Notes under the pieces: model-generated | What the model was told of the DNA's origin: nothing | What the model saw: only the letters and a program-made list of their open reading frames with translations | Databases searched by the model: none | Program-made: the position numbers and the translations under genes | Source: CAZHMN01 sp964533705 | GTDB lineage: Bacteria > Electryoneota > B3-LCP | Length of the DNA stretch: 37,556 bases | NCBI GenBank assembly: GCA_964533705.1 | Contig: CAZHMN010000023.1 | Span: forward strand, 1 to 37,556 | Direction: 5' to 3' | Shown here: piece by piece, positions 1-7,869 of the stretch | Numbering within the stretch: position 1 is the first letter of the stretch | Layout: the number at the start of each line of letters is the position of its first letter

Positions 1-2490
1 GAGGATCACAGCCGGCCGCTGATCTCTTTGTTCTCCATCGTGGATGGGGGCAGTCGGACGGAAACGCCCGACATCGCCGGGCTGTCGCATTTCTACGAGC
101 ACCTGATCGCTCGGGGTGGCTCTAAGAAGCAAGCCGAGACCGAATACCGCCGCCAGATGATGCTGTTGGGGCAGTCGCACATCTACACATACGACGACGG
201 CACCGCCTACGGCTTCACCGTGCCCAAAGAGAATTTTGACGAAGCTCTCTGGCGCCTGGCCGACTTCATGATGGATTTGATCCCCGATACCGCCGGCATT
301 CGCAAAGAACGCACCATCGTCTTGGAAGAATACCACATGAGCTATGCCGATAACCCCCAGGGGAGAGTCTACGAACAACTGCTCCGTACCGCCTTCACCC
401 GGCATCCCTACTACCCCACCACCATCGGGCTGCCGGAGGTGATCGAATCCGCCGACCTGGAGAAGCTGCGCACCTTCTACGAAGAACGGTACGTCCCTAA
501 CCAGATCGTCATGGCGGTGGTAGGCGATTTCCAGACCGAAAAGATGATCGCTTCGATCCGGCATGAGTTCGGGAAGTACCCGCCGGGAAGGATCAGCTTC
601 GAGTTGGGCGAAATGGAGCCAGAACAGACTGCCTTTCGTCAGGTGGCCGATTCCATGGACGTGTCTTCGAGCTACATCATGTTCGGCTATCACATTCCTC
701 CCACGGCTTCGCCCGACATGCCTGCAATAAAGGTTATGTCGCACATATTAGGAGGTGCGTCAAATTCTCGATTGGATAAGGCGCTGAAAATTGACCAGAA
801 CCTGGTGCTGTACGTGCACGCCACTCCTGATTTTCTGCGCGACCCATCGCTGCTTTACCTCAGCATGCAGTGCGCTCCGGAAAACGAGGAAGAGGTGATT
901 CGTGAGACTCTCGAGGCGATCCGAAGCCTGGTCAGCGATGGCGTAACGAAGGAGGAATTGACCGCCGCCAAGGAGAAACTGATCGCCGATGAAATCCTGT
1001 CCAATCAGACCTACCGGGGGCAAGCCGAGAACATCTGCCGTTATGCCATCAGCGAATCGCCGTCTCTGGCTTTCCAGATGGCCAATCTCCTGGAAGCCGT
1101 AACGGCGCAGGACGTTCGCAGGGTGGCTGCGGATTACCTGAATCCGTCGCAGGCGACCTTATCCCTGATTGTACCGAAAGGTAAGCCCGTCAGGGATTAT
1201 TCCACTATCGTCGTGGAGGAAAAGAAGGATCTGGGAAAATTACTCTGGACTCCTCCCGAACCGCAAACACTGCACGCGGTTCTGGACAACGGATTAACCG
1301 TAATTGTCCGGGAAGATTACGCTTCGCCGACCGTCTGCATGACGATTTTCGTGCGGGGGGGACAGTGGCTGGAAGGGGAAGGCAAGGCTGGGGTAGCCTA
1401 CTTGACCGCTGACATGCTGGGCCGAGGGACGCGGGATTATTCTCGTGAACAGCTACTGGCGATCAAGGAAAAACTGGGGATCAACCTCTGGGCGACAGCT
1501 TACGAGGATTACATCCAACTGGAATTCAACGGACTTTCGAAGCGGCTGGATGATGGTTTGGATATCTTAGATCAAATGCTGTTTTATCCCACGTTCAGCG
1601 AGGAGAACTTTAAAGCGGCCAAGGCCGATCAGCTTCAGGCCATCGAGGCCGTTGAAGATCAGCCCTGGGAATATACGCACCGGGAGGCTCTCGCCGACCT
1701 GTACGAAAGGAGTCCTTACCGCAATCTAGTGATTGGAGAAGCAGAGTCCGTGTCGAAATTGAGCCGCAAAGACGTCATCCATTATTACAATGAAGCCTTC
1801 GTACCGGCTAACATGATTGTGGTGGCTGTCGGTGACGTCAAGGCCAGCCAGTTGATAAAGCAGGTTGAAGCTCTGTGGGGCATCAAGCCCAAGAAGAAGG
1901 CGCCGGAAATCAAACTGGTGCAAGACGAACCATCCAGAACCGTTAGTGCCCGCCATGTCTTCAAGCAGAAAGATCAAAACACCTTCAACATTTCCTTCCT
2001 TGCCGTCGGCGTGAAAGACCCCGATTTTCTGCCCATGGTGCTGGCCAAGCGCATCTTGAACACACGCCTCTTCTTCAAGTACATCTATGACAAGGGCATG
2101 GCCTACCGCATGTGGACGCGCCTGCACCCGAGGATGGGACAGGCTCGCTTCTACTTCGAGATGGGCGTCTCGGATGAAAACTTCCCCGTCGCGACAAAGG
2201 GCATTCTGGCCGATTTAGACACCTTTTTGAAGAATCCCATATCCGAAGAAGACCTGGATATCGCCAAAAAGGATGAGATCACCCGCAATAAGATGATCTA
2301 CCAGACCAACGAAGGCGTGGCCAATGCCCTGGGTTATTGGGAAACCGTAGGGCTGGGCTATAAATTCTTCGATGAATTTCCTCGAAAGATCAACAAAATA
2401 TCCGCCAAACAGGTCGAAAAAGCCGCTCGGAAATACCTGGGCGTGGATCGCTATCAGTTGGTGAATGTGGGCACGGCGGAAATTGAATAG
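1..2490 (+). CDS. M16 family (insulinase/pitrilysin-like) zinc peptidase, 5'-truncated
   Basis: The reading frame is open from base 1, and translation upstream of the first possible start (TTG at 28) already continues conserved family sequence, so the true start lies outside the window. Counting from the TTG, the inverted zinc motif HxxEH is at H21-E24-H25, and the third ligand Glu lies about 76 residues later (E101, in VLEEYH), as expected for M16. The protein is a tandem of two M16 halves. The second half (from about residue 405) has the fold signature but no HxxEH, so it is the usual inactive partner. About 830 residues are visible, close to the normal 850-950 for two-domain secreted or periplasmic M16 enzymes. 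Members degrade peptides after entry into a clam-shell chamber. The substrate cannot be told. No terminator was recognised right after it; an octamer repeat starts 4 bases past the stop. Confidence 0.93.
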   Translation, partial: EDHSRPLISLFSIVDGGSRTETPDIAGLSHFYEHLIARGGSKKQAETEYRRQMMLLGQSHIYTYDDGTAYGFTVPKENFDEALWRLADFMMDLIPDTAGIRKERTIVLEEYHMSYADNPQGRVYEQLLRTAFTRHPYYPTTIGLPEVIESADLEKLRTFYEERYVPNQIVMAVVGDFQTEKMIASIRHEFGKYPPGRISFELGEMEPEQTAFRQVADSMDVSSSYIMFGYHIPPTASPDMPAIKVMSHILGGASNSRLDKALKIDQNLVLYVHATPDFLRDPSLLYLSMQCAPENEEEVIRETLEAIRSLVSDGVTKEELTAAKEKLIADEILSNQTYRGQAENICRYAISESPSLAFQMANLLEAVTAQDVRRVAADYLNPSQATLSLIVPKGKPVRDYSTIVVEEKKDLGKLLWTPPEPQTLHAVLDNGLTVIVREDYASPTVCMTIFVRGGQWLEGEGKAGVAYLTADMLGRGTRDYSREQLLAIKEKLGINLWATAYEDYIQLEFNGLSKRLDDGLDILDQMLFYPTFSEENFKAAKADQLQAIEAVEDQPWEYTHREALADLYERSPYRNLVIGEAESVSKLSRKDVIHYYNEAFVPANMIVVAVGDVKASQLIKQVEALWGIKPKKKAPEIKLVQDEPSRTVSARHVFKQKDQNTFNISFLAVGVKDPDFLPMVLAKRILNTRLFFKYIYDKGMAYRMWTRLHPRMGQARFYFEMGVSDENFPVATKGILADLDTFLKNPISEEDLDIAKKDEITRNKMIYQTNEGVANALGYWETVGLGYKFFDEFPRKINKISAKQVEKAARKYLGVDRYQLVNVGTAEIE

Positions 2491-2493
2491 GAA

Positions 2494-2533
2494 GATGGAA
2501 AGATGGAAAGATGGAAGGATGGAAGGATGGAAG
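2494..2533. repeat. Five-copy octamer array GATGGAAR
   Basis: Five perfect head-to-tail copies of GATGGAA followed by A, A, G, G, G lie immediately after the M16 stop codon. There are no spacers, so it is a simple microsatellite-like array and not CRISPR. No function can be assigned. Confidence 0.9.
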
Positions 2534-2580
2534 GTGAGCGACGGGAAAAACAACTGAACCACTGATTGACGCTGATTAAA

Positions 2581-2669
2581 CGTTCTGCCAGGTTTGTGAT
2601 GTAATCGTCTGACCCGGCAGGTGGGACGATAGCGTCAGGTCACACCCCTGAAGGGCCAGGACCTGACGC
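2581..2669 (+). repeat. Diverged ~90-bp direct repeat, copy 1, ending in a 10-bp-stem hairpin
   Basis: The copy begins CGTTCTGCC and ends in a perfect inverted repeat, GCGTCAGGTC (2632-2641) with GACCTGACGC (2660-2669), around an 18-base loop containing CTGAAGGGCCA. Copy 2 at 2798-2887 has the same start, the same order and the same 38-base terminal hairpin length. The strand is arbitrary. Confidence 0.7.
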
Positions 2670-2732
2670 AACTAGCACAAGTGAGCAGGGATATTAAGCT
2701 GTCCGGGCCACCCAGCCGTTATTAGTGCGATC

Positions 2733-2748
2733 AGTCTCTTCAGAGACT
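2733..2748. repeat. Short perfect hairpin between the two direct repeats
   Basis: AGTCTC (2733-2738) pairs with GAGACT (2743-2748) around TTCA. It is nested inside a longer weak pairing of ACCCAG (2710-2715) with CTGGGT (2755-2760), as in a structured RNA or a palindromic repeat element. Confidence 0.5.
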
Positions 2749-2765
2749 TTATGCCTGGGTCTTAG

Positions 2766-2785
2766 CACCAGAATTTATTCTGGTG
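2766..2785. repeat. Perfect 9-bp inverted repeat
   Basis: CACCAGAAT (2766-2774) and ATTCTGGTG (2777-2785) are perfect complements separated by TT. No U-run follows on either strand, so it is not a clear terminator. Confidence 0.6.
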
Positions 2786-2797
2786 TAGAAATACTGA

Positions 2798-2887
2798 CGT
2801 TCTGCCGAATCTTGCGGCGCAACCGGGTGACTTGACAGGAGAGGTGGTAGCATTAGGTTACACCACTGAAGGGCCAAGACCTGATGC
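2798..2887 (+). repeat. Diverged ~90-bp direct repeat, copy 2, ending in a 10-bp-stem hairpin
   Basis: This copy begins CGTTCTGCC like copy 1. Its terminal stem is GCATTAGGTT (2850-2859) with GACCTGATGC (2878-2887), again 38 bases overall. Compared with copy 1, the third pair from the outer end has changed from G-C to A-U (both sides altered) and two other pairs have become G-U wobbles, so pairing is kept despite substitutions. That is the pattern expected if RNA structure is under selection, though two copies are weak evidence. Confidence 0.65.
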
Positions 2888-2902
2888 AGTGGAAAAGGTA
2901 GT

Positions 2903-2952
2903 GCGGGGGCTTGCCCCCGCCCGTCGGCTGTCGGGTGCGGAGACCCGACAGC
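2903..2952. repeat. Two adjacent strong palindromes (REP-like)
   Basis: GCGGGGGC (2903-2910) and GCCCCCGC (2913-2920) form one perfect stem. GCTGTCGGGT (2927-2936) and ACCCGACAGC (2943-2952) form a second 10-bp stem with a six-base loop. Such GC-rich paired palindromes resemble dispersed intergenic REP-type repeats. No T-tract follows, so a terminator is less likely. Confidence 0.6.
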
Positions 2953-3146
2953 ACTGAAATGTTGCCTTTCTAACTCAGCTTGGGCTCTTTCCACCTTCGG
3001 GAGAGGGTGAAAAGTAAGTCTATCGAGTAGAGTGCTTTATAGGAATGCGCTTCTTCCGTGGCGGCCGGAGTTGCGCCCTGGCGCGCATAGGGCTTGTCAT
3101 ATTTCAGCACAGCATCACCCGCATTTTCCCTCGAAATCATTTGCAT

Positions 3147-3175
3147 TTGACACCTCGGAATGTTATTATTATACC
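3147..3175 (+). promoter_or_regulatory. Sigma-70-type promoter for msrC
   Basis: TTGACA (3147-3152), a 17-base spacer and TATACC (3170-3175). Transcription would begin near 3182. This makes the upstream ATG at 3160 untranslatable from this promoter and supports the start at 3205. Confidence 0.65.
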
Positions 3176-3204
3176 CCTTCAGATTTGTCCTGCATCTCCA
3201 GACT

Positions 3205-3687
3205 ATGATTCCCACACCGGAAGAAAAAGAGCAGCTCTACAAACTTTCGCTGAAGCAGGTAGAAGAAATCATCAAGGATGAATCTGATCCCGTTGCCCTC
3301 CTGGCCAGTACGGTCTGCATCTTGAAAGGCAACCTACCGCAGGCCTTTTGGGTGGGATTCTACCGGGTGGATCCTCAGAAACCTGAAGAGCTGGTTATCG
3401 GGCCCTACCAGGGCACGTTCGGCTGTCTGCGGATTCCCTTGGGGAAAGGAGTCTGTGGGCGCTGCGCCGAGGAACGGCAAACAGTCATCGTGCCTGATGT
3501 GGAGGAGTTTCCCGGCCACATCGCCTGCGATTCGCGCTCAAAATCCGAGATTGTACTGCCGGTTTTTGACCATGCGGGTCAGCTATACGCCGTTTTAGAC
3601 CTGGATTCGACCTTGTTGAATGCCTGGTCTTTGGAGGATCGCCGGGGATTGGAACAGATTGTTGCGGCTTTAAAAGAGAAGTTATAG
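3205..3687 (+). CDS. msrC: Free methionine-(R)-sulfoxide reductase (GAF domain)
   Basis: The 160-residue protein is a single GAF domain of the fRMsr/YebR family, which reduces free L-methionine-(R)-S-oxide in the cytosol with thioredoxin-derived electrons. Family landmarks are WVGFY (49-53), the IGPYQG loop (65-70), and the three catalytic/resolving cysteines at C74 (FGC), C84 (GVCG) and C108 (HIACDS). These match the spacing of the E. coli enzyme (Cys84/94/118). The ATG at 3205 is chosen because a good promoter overlaps the longer frame's ATG at 3160, and because MIPTPEEK begins where homologues begin. No clear Shine-Dalgarno is visible, and the inferred leader is only about 23 bases. The receiver-domain gene follows after 19 bases and may be co-transcribed. 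Confidence 0.9.
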   Translation: MIPTPEEKEQLYKLSLKQVEEIIKDESDPVALLASTVCILKGNLPQAFWVGFYRVDPQKPEELVIGPYQGTFGCLRIPLGKGVCGRCAEERQTVIVPDVEEFPGHIACDSRSKSEIVLPVFDHAGQLYAVLDLDSTLLNAWSLEDRRGLEQIVAALKEKL

Positions 3688-3706
3688 TTCAATTCCGCAT
3701 GTAAAA

Positions 3707-4069
3707 ATGAAGAAGATATTGGTTATTGACGACGACAGAACTGTCGTGGATCTGGTGGGCGAAACCTTGGAAGCCGAAGACCGCGCCATCCGCCGAGCCT
3801 ATGATGGCAAGGGGGCTCTGAACTGGCTGGGCAAGGAGGTTTTTGACCTGGTTATCTGCGATCTGATGATGCCCAAGGCGCACGGATTTCAGATCATCGA
3901 ATGGGTCAAGGCTAATCCAGAATGCCGTCATACCAGGATCATTTTGTTGACGGCGAAATCGTATCGTCGCGATGCCGAAAAAGCCCATCAAATCGGCGCG
4001 GATTTATTTGTGAGTAAACCGTTCGAAGTTGCGGAACTGCGCGAGAAAGTCAATCAACTGCTTGGCTAA
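3707..4069 (+). CDS. Receiver-only response regulator (CheY-like)
   Basis: The 120-residue protein is a complete REC domain with no output domain. The acidic pocket is D8-D9-D10, the phospho-acceptor is D52 (ICDLMMP), the switch Thr is T82 (LLTAK) and the conserved Lys is K104 (SKPF). No histidine kinase is nearby, so the phosphodonor is unknown. It lies 8 bases upstream of an MBL-fold hydrolase and is very likely co-transcribed with it, which suggests a signalling link between them. That link is inference. Single-domain receivers usually act by protein-protein contact or as phosphorelay intermediates. Confidence 0.92.
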   Translation: MKKILVIDDDRTVVDLVGETLEAEDRAIRRAYDGKGALNWLGKEVFDLVICDLMMPKAHGFQIIEWVKANPECRHTRIILLTAKSYRRDAEKAHQIGADLFVSKPFEVAELREKVNQLLG

Positions 4070-4077
4070 GGGGGTAT

Positions 4078-4956
4078 ATGCAAGTTCGATTTTGGGGGAT
4101 GCGCGGCGGTGTTCCCGTCAGCGCTCCTGACACCAACCGGTATGGCGGCAATACAGCCTGTATCGAAGTTCGCTGCGGCAAAACGCTGCTCATTCTCGAT
4201 GGTGGATCCGGCCTGATCAATCTGGGTCGGAAGTTAATGCAGGAACTTGAAGGAAAGGAACTGGATGCTCGGCTCTTTCTGTCTCATTTACACTGGGATC
4301 ACACGATGGGCATCCCTTATTTCCTGCCGGTTTTTAAGCTCCCCGGAAAACTGACCATCTATGGTGTAGCGGGCATGGAAGAAGATCTCCTCTCCCTCTT
4401 TCAGGGCGCTGAAGCCGGGGAATACTTCCCTGTGCCCATGGGAAAGCCGACGGCCGACATTTCGTTCGAGGAACTTAGGGAGGAAACTAAGGCGGGTGAA
4501 GCGACGGTTAGTTATTATTATCTCAATCATCCCGGATTGACCATCGGCTTTCGAGTTGAACATGAGGGGAAGAGTTTGGTCTACATGACAGACAACGAAC
4601 CTTATCGCAGTTCTAACCGGGGATTAGTCCGCGATGATGAAGACGAAAGCTTTCTGGCGCGCATTGATCGTGAGGTGGTTCAGTTTGCCCGCCAGGCAGA
4701 TCTTCTAATTGCTGACGCCACCTATTCTGATGAGGAGTATGTCCATTTGGCCGGTTACGGCCATAGTTCGGTGGGGGATGCCCTTAAAATCGCCCTTTCT
4801 GCTACGGTAAAAAGGCTGGTGCTCTTCCATCATCACCCTCTGCGCAGCGACGCCCAGATTGACATACTGGTCGAAAAATGCCGGCATCGGGTAGATACCC
4901 TAAACTCCAAATTGGAGATTTTAACGCCTAATGAAGGGGAATTGATTACGATTTAG
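4078..4956 (+). CDS. MBL-fold metallohydrolase (PhnP/RNase Z-like)
   Basis: The 292-residue protein has the metallo-beta-lactamase signature HxHxDH at H70-H72-D74-H75 (SHLHWDHTMGIPYF). Other metal-site elements follow: the Asp in VYMTDNE, ADATYSDEEY, GYGHSS and a C-terminal FHHHPLRSD. The N-terminal start MQVRFWGMRGGVPVS with YGGNT is characteristic of the PhnP/RNase Z-like branch (COG1235), which cleaves phosphodiesters; the actual substrate is unknown. The start is supported by an AAGGGGG Shine-Dalgarno just upstream of ATG 4078. The gene sits 8 bases after the receiver gene, which implies an operon. No transmembrane or signal segment is visible, so it is cytoplasmic. Confidence 0.88.
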   Translation: MQVRFWGMRGGVPVSAPDTNRYGGNTACIEVRCGKTLLILDGGSGLINLGRKLMQELEGKELDARLFLSHLHWDHTMGIPYFLPVFKLPGKLTIYGVAGMEEDLLSLFQGAEAGEYFPVPMGKPTADISFEELREETKAGEATVSYYYLNHPGLTIGFRVEHEGKSLVYMTDNEPYRSSNRGLVRDDEDESFLARIDREVVQFARQADLLIADATYSDEEYVHLAGYGHSSVGDALKIALSATVKRLVLFHHHPLRSDAQIDILVEKCRHRVDTLNSKLEILTPNEGELITI

Positions 4957-4989
4957 ACTGCGCAATACAGTGCCGCGGGCAGAAATTTC

Positions 4990-5018
4990 TTGACTTCAGG
5001 GAAAAAAAATTGTAAAAT
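4990..5018 (+). promoter_or_regulatory. Promoter of the tRNA-Gly gene
   Basis: TTGACT (4990-4995), a 17-base spacer and TAAAAT (5013-5018). The predicted start lies just ahead of the mature tRNA 5' end at 5027. Confidence 0.75.
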
Positions 5019-5026
5019 AACGTCAA

Positions 5027-5099
5027 GCGGCTGTGACGCAACTGGTAGCGTTCCAGCTTCCCAAGCTGGCTGTTGCGGGTTCGAGCCCCGTCAGCCGCT
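5027..5099 (+). tRNA. tRNA-Gly, anticodon CCC
   Basis: A full cloverleaf can be drawn. The acceptor GCGGCTG (5027-5033) pairs with CAGCCGC (5092-5098), with discriminator T5099. The D stem is ACGC/GCGT (5036-5039, 5048-5051), and the anticodon stem CCAGC/GCTGG (5053-5057, 5065-5069) encloses loop TTCCCAA with CCC at 5060-5062. The T stem is 5075-5079 with 5087-5091, with loop TTCGAGC. CCA is not encoded. It is a single-gene unit with its own promoter and terminator, and it reads GGG codons. Confidence 0.95.
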
Positions 5100-5103
5100 C
5101 AGG

Positions 5104-5128
5104 CCCCCGACCCGATCGGGGGTTTCTT
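5104..5128 (+). terminator. Rho-independent terminator after tRNA-Gly
   Basis: CCCCCGA (5104-5110) pairs with TCGGGGG (5116-5122) around CCCGA, followed by TTTCTT. It lies 4 bases past the tRNA and about 20 bases before the next gene's start. Confidence 0.85.
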
Positions 5129-5148
5129 CCTCAATTTGCCGAGTCCTT

Positions 5149-6480
5149 GTGAAACAGAAAGCTGGCGAAAATATCGGCGTAAAAATTCTGAATATTATAC
5201 CGGCTTCTCCGGCTGATCGAGCTGGCCTGCAACCGGGTGACCGGTTGATGAAAGTCGGTGAACATCCCCTCGAGGACATCCTCGATCTACAGTTCTACCT
5301 GGAAGATGGTGGGGTAGAGCTGGAGGTTGAACGGGATGGCTATGTCCAGAAAATGAGGTTGGATCTCCCTTTGGGCGAGGAACCGGGATGGGAAGTTGAG
5401 CCTCTAAAGCCGCGTTCCTGCAAATGCCGCTGCATATTCTGCTTCATTGATCAATTGCCTGCGGGGCTCCGCCCCGCATTATACCTGAAGGATGAGGACT
5501 ACCGTTTTTCCTTTCTCTTCGGCAATTACCTGACGCTGGTGGGGCTGACCGGGCGCGATTTCGAACGGATCGTCAGGTTGCGCCTTTCGCCACTGTACGT
5601 TTCCATTCATGCCACGGATCCAGCAGTGCGCGGCAGGCTCCTGGGCTTGAAAAGCGCGCCGGTGCTTCCCCACTTGAAAAAACTGATCCAGGCGGGCATC
5701 CGGATTCACGGCCAGATCGTGGTTGTGCCGGGAGAAAACGACGGCCGGATTCTGGAAAAGACCCTGGAAGAATTGACGCCGCTTTATCCCGGGCTGGCGT
5801 CGTTGTCCGTAGTCCCTGTGGGATTAACTGCGCATCGTATAAGTCTGCCCACCTTGAGGCTTTTGAATGCAGAAGAGGCCGGGGGAACTCTCGAAATCGT
5901 TCTTCGTTATCAACGCAGGATGCTCGATAAAAACGGTTCTCGCTGGGTTTATCCAGCCGATGAGTTACTGCTTCTGACCGGGACGGTTTTCCCGTCGGAA
6001 GAGGCTTACGAGGACTACCCGCAAATAGAAAACGGCGTCGGAATTGTGCGCTGGACTCTGCGAAGAGTGGAAAAAGCGCTGGAGGATTTGCCCGAGAAAC
6101 TCAATTCACCGCGCAAAATCATCTGGGTGACTGCAAAATCGGCTTATCCCATACTGAAGAGTCTGACGGAAATCCTTCAGCGACGGGTTGCAGGTTTACA
6201 GGTTGAAGTTGTGGTTGCAGAAAATCGCCTCTTAGGTTCATCGGTGACGGTGGCGGGATTGCTCGGGGGAGAGGATATCACAAAAGCTCTCGAAAAACAT
6301 CTTAAGGCGTTGCCTTCTGAAGGGATTTCAGAGATATTCCTGCCTCCTGATTGCATCAATTTGGACGGTCTCTTGCTGGACGACTGGACTGTGCAGGATA
6401 TATCTCAAAGACTGGGTATGCCTGTGCGGGTTTTCGATGGGGACTGGCGATACATGGTACTGGGGGAGAATGGCGAATGA
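5149..6480 (+). CDS. DUF512 family PDZ / radical-SAM-like protein
   Basis: The 443-residue protein has an N-terminal PDZ-like segment (NIIPASPADRAGLQPGDRL), then a CxxxCxxC cluster in CKCRCIFC followed by FIDQLP. That cluster is the radical-SAM-type Fe-S binding pattern of DUF512 proteins. The long C-terminal DUF512 region includes SPLYVSIHATD and the VPVGLTAHR segment. The biochemical role of the family is not established. The open frame extends upstream through the tRNA and terminator, so the start must be later. GTG 5149 preserves the PDZ domain and follows the terminator, although no strong Shine-Dalgarno precedes it. The stop overlaps the start of der (ATGA), which implies translational coupling. 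DUF512-der adjacency is also seen in Firmicutes, which suggests a link to ribosome or envelope functions. Confidence 0.88.
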   Translation: MKQKAGENIGVKILNIIPASPADRAGLQPGDRLMKVGEHPLEDILDLQFYLEDGGVELEVERDGYVQKMRLDLPLGEEPGWEVEPLKPRSCKCRCIFCFIDQLPAGLRPALYLKDEDYRFSFLFGNYLTLVGLTGRDFERIVRLRLSPLYVSIHATDPAVRGRLLGLKSAPVLPHLKKLIQAGIRIHGQIVVVPGENDGRILEKTLEELTPLYPGLASLSVVPVGLTAHRISLPTLRLLNAEEAGGTLEIVLRYQRRMLDKNGSRWVYPADELLLLTGTVFPSEEAYEDYPQIENGVGIVRWTLRRVEKALEDLPEKLNSPRKIIWVTAKSAYPILKSLTEILQRRVAGLQVEVVVAENRLLGSSVTVAGLLGGEDITKALEKHLKALPSEGISEIFLPPDCINLDGLLLDDWTVQDISQRLGMPVRVFDGDWRYMVLGENGE

Positions 6481-7781
6481 AACTGCCCGCAGTCGTTATA
6501 CTGGGACGCCCTAACGTCGGCAAGTCTTCGCTTTTCAATCGCATCCTGGGGCGCAGGCAGGCGATTGTGGACGATCGGCCGGGCGTGACCCGCGATCGAA
6601 TTTACGCTCGAGGCGAGTGGCGCGGGAAGCAATTTGCCCTGATTGACACAGGTGGATTGCTGCCGAGCAGCCGCGATCCGCTGATTGAAGCGGTTCGGGA
6701 GCAGGTGGAATTCGCCGCCGAGGAGGCTGCGCGCATCCTGTTCCTCCTCGATTGGGAAACGGGAGTGACGGATCTCGATCTGGCCATCGCCAGGTATCTG
6801 CAGCGATTGGATAAACCCGTTCTGGCCGTCGTCAATAAGGTGGATGATGAGCTTCGTGAACAGGACCCGAAGGATTTTGTCTCTCTGGGGTTCGGCGAAC
6901 CTCTGCCGGTTTCCGCCGTTCGAGGGCGAGGCGTCGGCGATCTCCTCGATCAGGTTGTGGATTTTCCCGAGATTCCGGGCAGGGAAGAGAGCGAAGGGCT
7001 GCGTATCGCCATTATCGGCAGACCGAACGTGGGTAAGTCGTCCATCGTCAACGCGCTGACCGGAAAGAAGTCGGTCGTGGTATTCGAGAAGCCCGGCACG
7101 ACCCGCGATTCCGTGGATACGGCAATTCGCTTTCGCGGACAGGCACTGACGCTGGTCGATACCGCCGGATTACGTAGAAAAGGGAAAACGAAGGAAGCGG
7201 TTGAATTTTACAGCAGCCTTCGCACGGCCCGGGCGCTGGAGCGCGCCGAGGTCGTCTGGATCATCCTGGATGCGACCGAAGGGATGGTCAGCGTCGATCA
7301 GCGCATCATTGCAGATGCTTACGCTGAGGGTAAGGGTGTCCTCATTTTGATGAACAAATGGGATGCCGTGCAGAAGGATCACCGCACTGCAGTAGAATGG
7401 GAACGCCGCTTAAAAGCTCTCTTAGGTGAGTACGCGCATTTGCCCTTAATCTTCGTGTCCGCGCTGAAGCGCCAGCGCCTGCTAAAATGCATTGAAATGA
7501 CCCTGGAAATTGGGAAGGAGCGTTCCAGGCGCATCACCACTTCGGTACTGAACGACGTACTGCTGCCCATCATTCAAAAAACTCCGCCACCGGCCGACGG
7601 GGGACGGTTTGTTCAGATCAAATACATCACGCAGCTTAAGGTGGCACCGCCGTTATTCGGTATATTCTGCAATCGCCCAAAGGGCGTCGCCGAATCGTAT
7701 CGCCGATTCCTGGAGCGCACCATCCGGCAAGAGTTCGGATTTACGGGCGTCCCCATTCGCCTGACATTTCGAAGAAAGTAG
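6477..7781 (+). CDS. der: Ribosome biogenesis GTPase Der (EngA)
   Basis: The 434-residue protein has two tandem TrmE-Era-EngA GTPase domains and a C-terminal KH-like domain, the unique Der architecture. The first P-loop is GRPNVGKS at residues 10-17, with PGVTRDR (G2) and DTGG (G3). The second GRPNVGKS is near 181-188, followed by PGTTRD, DTAG and MNKWD (G4). The C-terminal domain covers about 345-434. Der acts in 50S ribosomal subunit maturation and is normally essential. The ATG at 6477 overlaps the upstream stop by 4 bases, with GGGGGAG about nine bases upstream; the longer frame starting further upstream would lie inside the DUF512 gene. Length and motifs are normal. Confidence 0.97.
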   Translation: MKLPAVVILGRPNVGKSSLFNRILGRRQAIVDDRPGVTRDRIYARGEWRGKQFALIDTGGLLPSSRDPLIEAVREQVEFAAEEAARILFLLDWETGVTDLDLAIARYLQRLDKPVLAVVNKVDDELREQDPKDFVSLGFGEPLPVSAVRGRGVGDLLDQVVDFPEIPGREESEGLRIAIIGRPNVGKSSIVNALTGKKSVVVFEKPGTTRDSVDTAIRFRGQALTLVDTAGLRRKGKTKEAVEFYSSLRTARALERAEVVWIILDATEGMVSVDQRIIADAYAEGKGVLILMNKWDAVQKDHRTAVEWERRLKALLGEYAHLPLIFVSALKRQRLLKCIEMTLEIGKERSRRITTSVLNDVLLPIIQKTPPPADGGRFVQIKYITQLKVAPPLFGIFCNRPKGVAESYRRFLERTIRQEFGFTGVPIRLTFRRK

Positions 7782-7869
7782 CGAATCAAGGGATTAGCCT
7801 CTTCGAATCGGCGGCGGGTTTTTCGAAAAAATCATAACTTTCAGGCTTTAATTTGAATAGGAGATCCGC

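Larger units (their letters stand above)
2491..3146. other. Non-coding, hairpin-rich intergenic region
   Basis: About 650 bases lie between the M16 gene and the msrC promoter with no convincing gene. Reading frames here lack family-like sequence and run across strong inverted repeats. Contents in order are an octamer array (2494-2533), two diverged direct copies of a roughly 90-base element (2581-2669 and 2798-2887), and at least four further hairpins (2733-2748, 2766-2785, 2903-2920, 2927-2952). The segment 2961-3146 shows no further structure that I can support. Confidence 0.8.

Noticed and set aside
2494..2533. Possible CRISPR-like array
   Set aside because: Repeat units are 8 bases with no spacers and no cas genes are in the window.
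2749..2994. Minus-strand 81-codon frame in the intergenic region
   Set aside because: It runs through several perfect palindromes and has low-complexity composition without family features; the region is better explained as structured non-coding DNA.
3160..3204. Longer start for msrC at ATG 3160
   Set aside because: The -10 region of a good promoter overlaps it, so the transcript would begin downstream; homologues begin near the ATG at 3205.
3045..3281. Plus-strand 78-codon frame overlapping msrC
   Set aside because: Overlaps the msrC promoter and gene in another frame with no Shine-Dalgarno or family features.
4990..5148. Upstream extension of the DUF512 reading frame
   Set aside because: It passes through the tRNA-Gly gene and its terminator, so it cannot be translated as part of the protein.
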